From positions 1-20,592 of the forward strand of contig JAPLIW010000662.1 of NCBI GenBank assembly GCA_026388915.1: DNA of 20,592 bases. Reading direction: 5' to 3'. Source of the DNA: Deltaproteobacteria bacterium. GTDB taxonomy: Bacteria > Desulfobacterota > SM23-61. Below the pieces are notes generated by a model that was not told the origin of the DNA, made no database searches, and saw only the letters and a program-made list of their open reading frames with translations. This document shows positions 7,508-14,105 of the stretch, one piece after another (the first letter of the stretch is position 1; each line of letters begins with the position of its first letter). Made by a program: the position numbers and the translations under genes.

Positions 7508-8386
7508 TTAGACAGCATTTTTTTTCAACAGAGGGAAGCCCATGGATTCGCGCTGCTTTAGGTAGGCCTCCGCCGAAAGGCGGGCCAAGTTGCGCACCCG
7601 GGCAATGTACTGCGTCCGTTCGGTTACGCTGATCGCCCCGCGGGCTTCCAGAAGATTGAAGGTGTGGGAGCATTTCAGGCAGTAATCGTAGCCCGGAAGG
7701 ACCAGGCCTTTTGCTTCCATGCGGATCGACTCCTTCTCGTACATGTCGAAAAGCTGGAAGAGCATGGGCACATCGGCCTGCTCGAAATTGTAAGTGGAAA
7801 ACTCCACCTCCCCCCGGTGGTGCACGTCGCCGTATTTGATCCCTTTCTTCCATTCCAGGTCGTACACGTTGTCGATCCCCTGGAGGTACATGGCGATTCT
7901 CTCGATTCCGTAGGTGATCTCCACGGAAATGGGCTTCAGGTCCATGCCGCCGGCCTGCTGGAAATAAGTAAACTGGGTGATTTCCATGCCGTCGAGCCAG
8001 ACCTCCCAGCCCAGCCCCCAGGCTCCCAGGGTGGGAGATTCCCAGTCGTCTTCCACAAAGCGGATGTCGTGCTCCAGGGGCTCGACGCCGAAGGCCTTGA
8101 GGCTGCTCAGGTACATATCCTGGATGTCCAGGGGAGATGGTTTCAGGATGACCTGGAACTGGTAGTAATGCTGGAGGCGGTTGGGATTTTCTCCGTAGCG
8201 GCCGTCCGTCGGTCTCCGCGACGGTTCCACGTAGGCCACCTTCCAGGGTTCCGGACCCAGCACGCGAAGAAAGGTGGCCGGGTTAAAAGTCCCGGCTCCC
8301 ACCTCGATATCATAGGGCTGTTGCAGGACGCACCCGCGCTCGGCCCAGAACTTCTGCAGGGCCATGATCAGGTCTTGAAAATACAT
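7508..8386 (-). CDS. glyQ: Glycyl-tRNA synthetase alpha subunit
   Basis: GlyQ is the class II catalytic chain of the alpha2beta2 glycyl-tRNA synthetase, activating glycine with ATP. The 292-residue protein matches the family along its whole length: MYFQDLIMALQKFW, GCVLQQPYDIEVGAGT, PSRRPTDGRYGENPNRLQHY, EVWLDGMEITQFTYFQQ and the C-terminal CLKCSHTFNLLEARGAISV. The ATG at 8386 is preferred over a TTG two codons upstream because AAAGG lies 9 nt before the ATG but only 3 nt before the TTG. A promoter is predicted at 8423-8452, so glyQ can be transcribed independently of recO upstream. The order recO-glyQ-glyS is one I recall from deltaproteobacteria. Confidence 0.97.
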   Translation of the reverse strand: MYFQDLIMALQKFWAERGCVLQQPYDIEVGAGTFNPATFLRVLGPEPWKVAYVEPSRRPTDGRYGENPNRLQHYYQFQVILKPSPLDIQDMYLSSLKAFGVEPLEHDIRFVEDDWESPTLGAWGLGWEVWLDGMEITQFTYFQQAGGMDLKPISVEITYGIERIAMYLQGIDNVYDLEWKKGIKYGDVHHRGEVEFSTYNFEQADVPMLFQLFDMYEKESIRMEAKGLVLPGYDYCLKCSHTFNLLEARGAISVTERTQYIARVRNLARLSAEAYLKQRESMGFPLLKKNAV

Positions 8387-8422
8387 AACCAAAAACCTTT
8401 GAAACGATTTTGATAAAAAGAT

Positions 8423-8452
8423 TATCTACCATTTCGAGGAAACAAAAGTCAA
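8423..8452 (-). promoter_or_regulatory. Predicted glyQS promoter
   Basis: On the minus strand -35 TTGACT (8452-8447), an 18-nt spacer and -10 TAGATA (8428-8423) lie about 37 nt before the glyQ ATG. A small inverted repeat GATAA-AAAGA-TTATC (8412-8426) overlaps the downstream side of the -10. The promoter separates glyQS from recO, whose own end is occupied by a palindromic repeat. Confidence 0.55.
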
Positions 8453-8467
8453 GGTGAAAACCGTTGA

Positions 8468-8555
8468 AATTCGGAATGCGGAATTTCGAATGCGGAATTC
8501 TTCGTCCCTTTCTAGTATTTTTATTCCGCATTCCGCATTCCGCATTCCGAATTCG
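8468..8555. repeat. GGAATGC-type palindromic repeat at the recO 3' end
   Basis: AATTCGGAATGCGGAAT ... GAATGCGGAAT (8468-8498) faces its complement at 8524-8554; the arms are about 31 bp with 3 mismatches and a loop of about 25 nt. The right arm lies inside recO and includes its stop codon (8521-8523 adjoining). The RNA hairpin could end or protect the recO message. Other copies of the GGAATGC/GCGGAATTC family are at 11786-11853 and 13001-13051. Confidence 0.85.
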
Positions 8556-9306
8556 GTGGATTGATTTGCTCCATGAATTTCTTCGATTTGAGTTCCTTCC
8601 CCAGGTATTGCCGGAGAAAAGCTGAAAGGATGGCCTGGCTTTCTTTAAGGGATTGGGGGGAAAAGGATATCCGCCCCACCTTGTCCAGGGTCAGGGTCTG
8701 GGCCAGGAGGAGAGTCTTGATCGTTCCCAGGGAGACCGGGATGATCCCCGGAAGGTTGGCGGCGCAGGGAGCGCAGAGAACCCCCCCTCCCCGGGGACTG
8801 AAGAAATATTTTTCTCCGGCAAGCTTTTTCTGGCAGCGGGTGCAATGGTCCAGCAGAGGACGGTAGCCCAGGCAGGAGAGAAGGCGTACCTCGAAGACCC
8901 GCTGGATTTCATCCTTGAGAATCCCCCGGTCGACGAGGGAGAGAAAGGCGGCCAGGAGTCTGAAAAGCGGCTTGTTCTCAATCTTCTCGGCGGTCATTTC
9001 GTTTACCAGCTCGATAAAATAGCTGGCCCAGGCGAGTCTGTGGATGTCCTCCCGGAGCCCGGCGAAGGGCCGGATGAGATCACAGTTGCTGAGGCGGACG
9101 AGCCCCGAGCTTTCTTTCTCGAAATAGGTCACCTTCACGTAGGACCCGATTTCCAGCCGGTTCCCGAAACGCTTTCGGGAACGCTTGGCCCCCTTGGCGA
9201 TCCCTTTGACTTTTCCGAAATCAAGGGTGTAGAGAGTGACAATCTGATCCGCCTCGCCGTAGGGGAAGGCGTGGAGGATGATGGCCGGGGTTTTGTAGAG
9301 GGGCAT
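8521..9306 (-). CDS. recO: DNA repair protein RecO
   Basis: RecO helps load RecA onto SSB-coated single-stranded DNA in the RecFOR pathway. The 261-residue protein has an N-terminal OB fold (MPLYKTPAIILHAFPYGEAD to about 80), a helical middle, and a zinc finger with Cys 155, 158, 178 and 181 (CTRC ... CAPC). I take the ATG at 9306 because the family begins here; the extra 25 residues of the longer frame are not RecO-like. No strong Shine-Dalgarno is seen. The last ten residues (NSECGMRNAE) and the stop are read from a dispersed GGAATGC repeat, so the natural C-terminus has probably been replaced or extended by the repeat. The upstream region (9307-9501) is shared with the divergent gene at 9502. 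Confidence 0.94.
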   Translation of the reverse strand: MPLYKTPAIILHAFPYGEADQIVTLYTLDFGKVKGIAKGAKRSRKRFGNRLEIGSYVKVTYFEKESSGLVRLSNCDLIRPFAGLREDIHRLAWASYFIELVNEMTAEKIENKPLFRLLAAFLSLVDRGILKDEIQRVFEVRLLSCLGYRPLLDHCTRCQKKLAGEKYFFSPRGGGVLCAPCAANLPGIIPVSLGTIKTLLLAQTLTLDKVGRISFSPQSLKESQAILSAFLRQYLGKELKSKKFMEQINPPNSECGMRNAE

Positions 9307-9367
9307 AAGAAATCTTATCAGAAAGAGAAAGAGATGGGAAGGAGAAGGCAAAAAGAACAAAGATCGT

Positions 9368-9398
9368 TGATCAATGGTCAATGCCCAATGGTCAATAA
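9368..9398. repeat. TTGACCATTG decamer repeat in the recO upstream region
   Basis: Read on the minus strand, ATTGACCATTG, GGCATTGACCATTG and ATCAA follow each other, i.e. two copies of TTGACCATTG plus a partial third, within the divergent spacer between recO and the gene at 9502. It is another short tandem family, distinct from the others here. It contains TTGACC sequences resembling -35 boxes, but I find no matching -10. Confidence 0.55.
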
Positions 9399-9456
9399 AA
9401 AAATTCTTCTTTGCCCGGCTCCTCGAACCGCGGGCCTATTCCCAAGCACCAAACAC

Positions 9457-9465
9457 TGATATAAT
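9457..9465 (+). promoter_or_regulatory. Extended -10 promoter for the spermidine-synthase-like gene
   Basis: TGATATAAT at 9457-9465 is a perfect extended -10 element (TGnTATAAT). The region 17 nt upstream (TATTCC, 9437-9442) is a poor -35, which an extended -10 can tolerate. Transcription would start near 9472, leaving a leader of about 30 nt that contains the GGAGG at 9490-9494. Confidence 0.6.
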
Positions 9466-9501
9466 TTCTGAAAAGATCTCCTTCATTCCGGAGGTTTCGT
9501 C

Positions 9502-11820
9502 TTGGTGGGCTTCCCCCTTTCTTTTGCCCTCCTGCTCATGGGCTTCACATTTACCATCACCCAGGTGATGGTTATCCGGGAACTGCTGGTCGTTTTTGCC
9601 GGGAACGAACTGTCCATCGCCATCATCCTGGCCAACTGGCTTCTCCTGGAGGCGGCGGGGAGCTTTTGGATCGGGAAAAAGGCGGAAAGCTGGGGGCTCC
9701 AGGAGGGAGGGTACGCCTGTTTGCAGCTCCTCCTGGCAGGCATCCTCCCGCTGACGATTTACGCCATCCGGGCCTTGAAAGATTTTATCGGGCTGACCCC
9801 CGGTGAAGGAGCCAGCCTCTTGCAGATCCTCCTCTGGACCCTGCCCGTCCTGGCCCCCCTGGGAATCGTGGATGGGATCCTTTTTGCCCTGGGGTGCGCT
9901 CTTTATTCCAAACGGACAGAAACAGGGGCCCTTTCCATGGGAAGGGTTTATCTTTGGGAAGCGGTGGGGGCGGGAAGCGGGGGTGTCCTCTACACTTTTC
10001 TATTCATCCCCTTTTGGGGGTCTTTTCAAGTGGCCTCCTTCCTGGGTATTGCCAACCTGGCCTCCGGACTTCTGTTGATTCCCAAGTCCGGACGGGTTCG
10101 GCGGGGGAAAACGGTTTTCCTGTTCCTCTGGGGATATTTTCTTTTTGTCAATCTGCTGTTGTTGATCCCCTATACCAGTCATACCATCGAAAGAATTTCT
10201 ATGGATAAATTATGGCGGGGATTCGAAGTTCTGGACTCCCGCTGGTCCCCTTTCGGTAACGTGACCGTGGGGAGAAGGGAAGAGCAGCTGACTTTCTTCT
10301 CCAACGGAATCCCCATCTGCAATGTGCCCACCCCGAATGTCGCCTGGGCCGAGGAATTGGTCCACTATCCCCTGCTGGCAAACCCTCCATCCGGTTCTAT
10401 TCTGATCGTAGGAGGAGGGTACGGGGGGGTTATTCATGAAATCCTCAAACATCCGGCAAAGGAGATCCACTACACCGAAATCGATCCTCTCTTGGTCCAA
10501 ATGATCCGGGAACACCCGACTCGACTGACCCGGGAAGAGATGGAAAATCCAAGAGTCCGGATTCATATCTTTGATGGTCGGCATTTCATCAAGACCACCG
10601 GGCAGAAATTCGATGCCGTGATTCTCAACCTCCCCGGGCCCACCACCCTCGAGCTGAATCGGTTCTACACGGTGGAGTTTTTTCGGGAAGTGTTCCGTTT
10701 AATGGAAAAGGACGGGATTCTGGCTCTTCCCCTTCCGGGGTCCGAGACGTACCTGGGGCCCGAGGCGAGAGACCTGAACCTGAGTATCCTGAAATCCCTG
10801 CAGGAAACCTTCTCCTCGACGGTGGTCATCCCCGGGGATCCGAATTTAATCCTCGCCTCTCCTTCGAAAAGTCTGGAGGCCCTCACTGCGGAGCGGGTCG
10901 CCCGTCGCCTTCAGGAGAGTAAAATCCCGACTCAATTTTTGACGGTTTCCCAGATCCGGCGCAAGATGGAGAAGCAGCGTCTGGAGTGGCTGGAAGAATC
11001 GCTGGAGCAGGGCGGCGGGGTTCGCTTAAACCGAGATGGGAATCCCGCCGGGATTTACTACGCCATCGCTTATTGGAATGCCCAGTTCCACCCGTCGGCC
11101 CAGGCCTTCTGGGGCCGGGTGGGGGATTTCCGCCTTTCCCATTTTGGCCTGTTTCTGTTGGCCCTGGTGGGGGCGGTTTCGGTTTATCGAAAATGGCCCC
11201 GAGCCGGGGGAAGTCCAGGCACTCGGAAAGGACCTCTCATCTGGATCGTAATCACCACGGGGTTCTTCGGCACGGCGATGAGCGTCCTCTTGATCCTGTC
11301 ATTTCAGACCCTCTATGGGTATGCCTACCAGTGGATCGGGCTTCTGCTCGCGGCCTTCATGGCGGGACTGGCGCTGGGAAGCGGGATGATGAATCGGGCG
11401 CTGGGGAAGATTCAGAACCGGCTCATGACCCTGGTCGGGTTGGAGAGTTTTATCGCCCTATTTTGTCTGCTTTTAATCTTGACCCTGAATTTTTTGTTCT
11501 CTTCCGGAATGCAGCCCACGGGGCTGTGGGCCGTCAAGATCGCTTTTCTCCTGATGAGTCTCATTTCCGGATTTTGGGTCGGCCTGGAATTTCCTTTGTC
11601 CGGCAGGATTTTCGCGGCCAGTGAGGAAGGGGTAGGCCGAACGGCCGGGATTCTCTATGCCTCCGACCTTTTGGGGGCCTGGGCCGGCGCCCTCCTGGCG
11701 GGGGTGGTCTTCATTCCGGTTCTGGGGGTTCTTCAGACCTGCGGGGCGATCATCCTGCTGAAACTGGCCAGCCTGTCTCTCCTGGGAATTGCGGAATTCG
11801 GATTGCGGCCTGAACCATGA
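9502..11820 (+). CDS. Membrane protein with spermidine-synthase-like domain (fused MFS/spermidine synthase type)
   Basis: The 772-residue protein has hydrophobic membrane segments at the N-terminus (about 1-235), a soluble Rossmann domain (about 240-500) and a second membrane block (about 545-765). The middle resembles polyamine aminopropyltransferases: SAM-type motif ILIVGGGYGG (300-309), EID (326-328) binding the ribose, DGRHF (358-362) and NLPGPTT (376-382). In SpeE the corresponding motifs are GGGDGG and D(S/T)TDP; here Tyr307, Asn376 and Gly379 replace the aspartates, so classical spermidine synthesis looks unlikely. Proteins of this fusion type are widespread and uncharacterised. The start is TTG at 9502, 7 nt after a perfect GGAGG; the next codon is GTG. 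The final residues (GIAEFGLRPEP) are encoded by a dispersed repeat, and the stop lies in the loop of a hairpin. It stands alone on the plus strand, diverging from recO. Its substrate is unknown. Confidence 0.88.
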   Translation: MVGFPLSFALLLMGFTFTITQVMVIRELLVVFAGNELSIAIILANWLLLEAAGSFWIGKKAESWGLQEGGYACLQLLLAGILPLTIYAIRALKDFIGLTPGEGASLLQILLWTLPVLAPLGIVDGILFALGCALYSKRTETGALSMGRVYLWEAVGAGSGGVLYTFLFIPFWGSFQVASFLGIANLASGLLLIPKSGRVRRGKTVFLFLWGYFLFVNLLLLIPYTSHTIERISMDKLWRGFEVLDSRWSPFGNVTVGRREEQLTFFSNGIPICNVPTPNVAWAEELVHYPLLANPPSGSILIVGGGYGGVIHEILKHPAKEIHYTEIDPLLVQMIREHPTRLTREEMENPRVRIHIFDGRHFIKTTGQKFDAVILNLPGPTTLELNRFYTVEFFREVFRLMEKDGILALPLPGSETYLGPEARDLNLSILKSLQETFSSTVVIPGDPNLILASPSKSLEALTAERVARRLQESKIPTQFLTVSQIRRKMEKQRLEWLEESLEQGGGVRLNRDGNPAGIYYAIAYWNAQFHPSAQAFWGRVGDFRLSHFGLFLLALVGAVSVYRKWPRAGGSPGTRKGPLIWIVITTGFFGTAMSVLLILSFQTLYGYAYQWIGLLLAAFMAGLALGSGMMNRALGKIQNRLMTLVGLESFIALFCLLLILTLNFLFSSGMQPTGLWAVKIAFLLMSLISGFWVGLEFPLSGRIFAASEEGVGRTAGILYASDLLGAWAGALLAGVVFIPVLGVLQTCGAIILLKLASLSLLGIAEFGLRPEP

Positions 11821-11853
11821 AAGGTTCAGGGCGGAAGGCAGAATGAAGACCGA
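11786..11853. repeat. GCGGAATTCGG dispersed repeat and stop-codon hairpin
   Basis: The 19-bp TGCGGAATTCGGATTGCGG (11790-11808) is identical to 13002-13020, and 11833-11853 matches 13031-13051 at 19 of 21 positions, so the two are copies of one element in the same orientation. Between those blocks this copy has a perfect 8-bp stem CCTGAACC (11809-11816) / GGTTCAGG (11823-11830) whose 6-nt loop contains the TGA stop of the preceding gene. There is no immediate T run, so it is a weak intrinsic terminator at best. Confidence 0.8.
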
Positions 11854-11939
11854 ATCCTTTTTCCCGGCGCGCGCTGCACTACTAATGTATAGACTCTCTA
11901 AATTTCGTAAAGAAAATCCGATACGGAAAGCCAGCCGCT

Positions 11940-11985
11940 GAAATCCCCCCAACCCCCCTTTAGAAAAGGGGGGTGAAGGGGGGAT
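11940..11985. repeat. AAATCCCCCC / GGGGGGATTT palindrome
   Basis: GAAATCCCCCC-AA-CCCCCCTTT is followed after three bases by AAAAGGGGGG-TGAA-GGGGGGATTTC. Both halves pair over 11 outer and about 9 inner base pairs. Palindromes of this form are recalled as dispersed elements in many unrelated bacteria. Between two convergent genes it could act as a bidirectional transcription barrier, though no T run follows on either strand. Confidence 0.8.
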
Positions 11986-12084
11986 TTCTGGGATTGCCTG
12001 AATGTAAAAATCCACTCCTCGGGCTGGAGTGTTGCTGAACTATATTGCTATCTTTCAGTTTCTGATATTTTTTCTCAAGAAGTT

Positions 12085-12114
12085 ATCCGTGTTTATCCGT
12101 GTTCATCCGCGTCC
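12085..12114. repeat. Diverged single copy of the ACACAGAT decamer family
   Basis: Three units ATCCGTGTTT, ATCCGTGTTC and ATCCGCGTCC match the complement of the left arm at 7398-7427 at 26 of 30 positions, all four differences being T to C. As at glyQ, the copy is followed by a CCAATAA-like sequence and lies 3' of a minus-strand gene, here 57 nt from the crotonase stop. Confidence 0.75.
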
Positions 12115-12171
12115 CAATAAAATTTTTTGTTGGGGCCCTGCCGCGCTGTGCCCTGTATGGCTAGAAATATT

Positions 12172-12987
12172 TTACCGGCCTTTAAAAGAAAAGTCCTTTT
12201 TCTGAACCCCGGCGGAGCGGATTCCCCGGGCGTCTTCGGAGAGCAGAACTTCGGCGGCGCGGGAGTTTTCGATGGCCAGACCCGCGGGGAGAGTCTGGTT
12301 CCATCCGCCGTTAATGGCCTTCTTGGCCGCCTGAACGGCGAGGGGGGCGTTGGCGGCGATTTCCCGGGCCAAGGCGTAAGCCCGCTCCATTACCCGATCC
12401 TTGGAACACACTTCATTGAGTAATCCGATCCGCAGCGCTTCCTGAGCATCGATGGATCGGCCGGAGTAGATCAGCTCCTTGGCCTTTCCCATGCCGATGA
12501 TTTTGGGGAGGAGCTGGGTGCCCCCCATGTCCGGGACGATCCCCAGTTTGACCTCCGGAATGGAGAAGCGGGAATCATCCGAGCCGATGCGTATGTCACA
12601 GCAGCAGATCAATTCCGTTCCGCCTCCGATGCAGTGCCCCTGGATCGCCGCAATCACCGGAACGTGCAGGTTCTCGATCCGATCGAAAGAGGCGCGCAAT
12701 CGCTGGAGGTGTTCGTGGATTTGCGGCAGGGCCGCGGCAGGAGAAACCCCCTCTTCCAGCCGGATGGTGGTTCCTTCTTTCAAGTCTAACCCGGCGCAGA
12801 AAGCCCGGTCTCCGGCGCCGGTAAGAATGGCCGCCCGGACTTTCGGATCTGCCTCCACCGCCTCTGCCGCGGACCTCAGCTCCATCCATACCCCCAAATC
12901 CAGGGCATTCAGGCGGTCCGGCTTGTTCAGGGTGATCAGGGCAATGGATTCCCTGATTTGTAACAGAACTTTGTTGCCGTGGGTCAT
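12172..12987 (-). CDS. Enoyl-CoA hydratase/isomerase (crotonase) family protein
   Basis: This 271-residue crotonase probably adds water across, or isomerises, a 2-enoyl-CoA. The oxyanion-hole segments AFCAGLDL (62-69) and GHCIGGGTEL (117-126) are present, and both classical catalytic glutamates can be placed: Glu125 in GGGTEL and Glu145 in IPEVKLG, so hydratase activity is plausible. The MGGTQLLPKIIG segment is also typical. The ATG at 12987 follows GGAG by 6 nt. The exact substrate cannot be read from sequence. The gene is bracketed by two direct copies of the GCGGAATTCGG repeat (11790-11853 and 13002-13051) and is separated from the RodZ-like gene upstream by 155 nt; no clear promoter was found in that gap. 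Confidence 0.92.
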   Translation of the reverse strand: MTHGNKVLLQIRESIALITLNKPDRLNALDLGVWMELRSAAEAVEADPKVRAAILTGAGDRAFCAGLDLKEGTTIRLEEGVSPAAALPQIHEHLQRLRASFDRIENLHVPVIAAIQGHCIGGGTELICCCDIRIGSDDSRFSIPEVKLGIVPDMGGTQLLPKIIGMGKAKELIYSGRSIDAQEALRIGLLNEVCSKDRVMERAYALAREIAANAPLAVQAAKKAINGGWNQTLPAGLAIENSRAAEVLLSEDARGIRSAGVQKKDFSFKGR

Positions 12988-13000
12988 GGCCAGCTCCTAA

Positions 13001-13051
13001 ATGCGGAATTCGGATTGCGGAATGCGGAATGGAAGCCAGAATGAAGGCCGA
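13001..13051. repeat. Second GCGGAATTCGG repeat copy, upstream of the crotonase
   Basis: TGCGGAATTCGGATTGCGG (13002-13020) is identical to 11790-11808; it is followed by AATGCGGAAT and then by GGAAGCCAGAATGAAGGCCGA (13031-13051 in two pieces: GGAAGCCAGA, ATGAAGGCCGA), which matches 11833-11853 at 19 of 21 bases. It lies directly before the crotonase ribosome binding site, so it is within the leader or promoter region. Confidence 0.8.
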
Positions 13052-13142
13052 TCATTTCACGCTCCCCGCGTTCATCCTTTCATCATCTCAAGTCCGTGAT
13101 GGCGTCTTTTTCTTCACTCGAGGGTTTATTTTCTTTCCCCGG

Positions 13143-14105
13143 TTACCCCGCGGGGGGCTTGGGTTTCGCCGAAGTTTCTTCTTTGGACGGTTTGGATCCC
13201 GGCGGTTTCAAGTCCTTTGGGGGAGGGGACTGCTTTGCCGGAGCCGCGGTGGAAGGGGGGGCGGCGCCGGTTTCTCTTGGAAGAACAAGGTTGATAACCT
13301 CTCCGGATTTGCCGAGACGCCCCTGGGAGACTCCGTTTAGAAAGAGTTCAATCCCCCCGGCATTCCCTATAAGGATACGGAACTGACGCCGCGCGGTCCA
13401 AGAGGATGTTTCTTTGGGCTGGAGCAGGACATCGCTCACCTGGTTTTCATCATTACTTATCCTCATCCAGGTCTTTTCCGTGGCCACCACCTTAAGGACG
13501 TGCCGCCGGTCCGGGGTGGCTTCCTTTTCGCCCGGAACGGGGGCAGCGGCCACAAGCTTTTCAGAAGGTTTCTTCTCCTTATCCGGCGCGATCACTTGGG
13601 GAACGACTTTTCCCGGAGAGGTTTCTGGTTTGAGCGGAGAAGGTCGAGCCCCCGGACCGGGAGATGGGGAACCCGGAGATGGAGCCGGAGTGACCACCGG
13701 TGCCGGGAGAGGGGGGGAGGTGGGGGCGGAGGGTTTTTGAAGATAATAAATGATTGCTACTCCCGCAAGGATGATACCGAGGGAAACCAGGTATTTGAAA
13801 ACCGGGTTTTCATCTTTGGAGGGCTCGGGAGCTTCCTTCGCTCCGGAAATTTTGATCAGATCGGTTTGGGCGTCATAGCGGGCCACAAGCTCCTGGGGAT
13901 CGAGGCCCAGGAAAGTGGCGTAATTGCGCAGGAACCCCCGGACAAAGACCGGCGCGGCAATAGATTGGAATTCATCCTTCTCCAAGGCTTCCAGATTCTC
14001 TTTGGTGATGCGGGTAACCTTGGCGACCGAGTCCAAGGTCACCTTTCTTTTCTCCCTTTCCTGGCGGAGATACTGGCCGACGGTCAGCCCATGCTCTTCA
14101 GTCAA
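13143..14105 (-). CDS. RodZ-like membrane helix-turn-helix protein
   Basis: RodZ-type proteins link the cytoskeleton (MreB) to the cell envelope through a cytoplasmic HTH domain, one membrane helix and a periplasmic DUF4115 domain. Here the 320 residues show an HTH_25-like N-terminus (LTVGQYLRQEREKRKVTLDS, about 7-75, with FVRGFLRNYA), a transmembrane helix (about 103-123), a Pro/Ala/Ser-rich linker (124-200), a beta-rich C-terminal domain (about 213-285, with WMRISND and GNAGGIELFLNG) and a Pro/Lys tail. I choose the TTG at 14105 because AGGAGG ends 7 nt upstream and the family starts close to here; the TTG overlaps the TGA of the thiolase gene (TTGA), implying translational coupling. An ATG at 14153 with a GGAG 7 nt before it is an alternative that would add 16 residues. 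No mreB is nearby, so a role in cell shape is inferred only. Confidence 0.85.
   Translation of the reverse strand: MTEEHGLTVGQYLRQEREKRKVTLDSVAKVTRITKENLEALEKDEFQSIAAPVFVRGFLRNYATFLGLDPQELVARYDAQTDLIKISGAKEAPEPSKDENPVFKYLVSLGIILAGVAIIYYLQKPSAPTSPPLPAPVVTPAPSPGSPSPGPGARPSPLKPETSPGKVVPQVIAPDKEKKPSEKLVAAAPVPGEKEATPDRRHVLKVVATEKTWMRISNDENQVSDVLLQPKETSSWTARRQFRILIGNAGGIELFLNGVSQGRLGKSGEVINLVLPRETGAAPPSTAAPAKQSPPPKDLKPPGSKPSKEETSAKPKPPAG

Larger units (their letters stand above)
11821..12171. other. 351-bp repeat-filled spacer between convergent genes
   Basis: This gap separates the plus-strand gene ending at 11820 from the minus-strand crotonase ending at 12172. It contains the rest of the GCGGAATTCGG repeat, a large C/G-run palindrome (11940-11985), a small hairpin CACTCC/GGAGTG (12013-12031, 7-nt loop) and a diverged ATCCGTGTT copy of the ACACAGAT family (12085-12114). 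No open frame here looks like a gene and no canonical terminator was found for either flanking gene; 12040-12084 and 12119-12171 show nothing recognisable. Confidence 0.65.
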
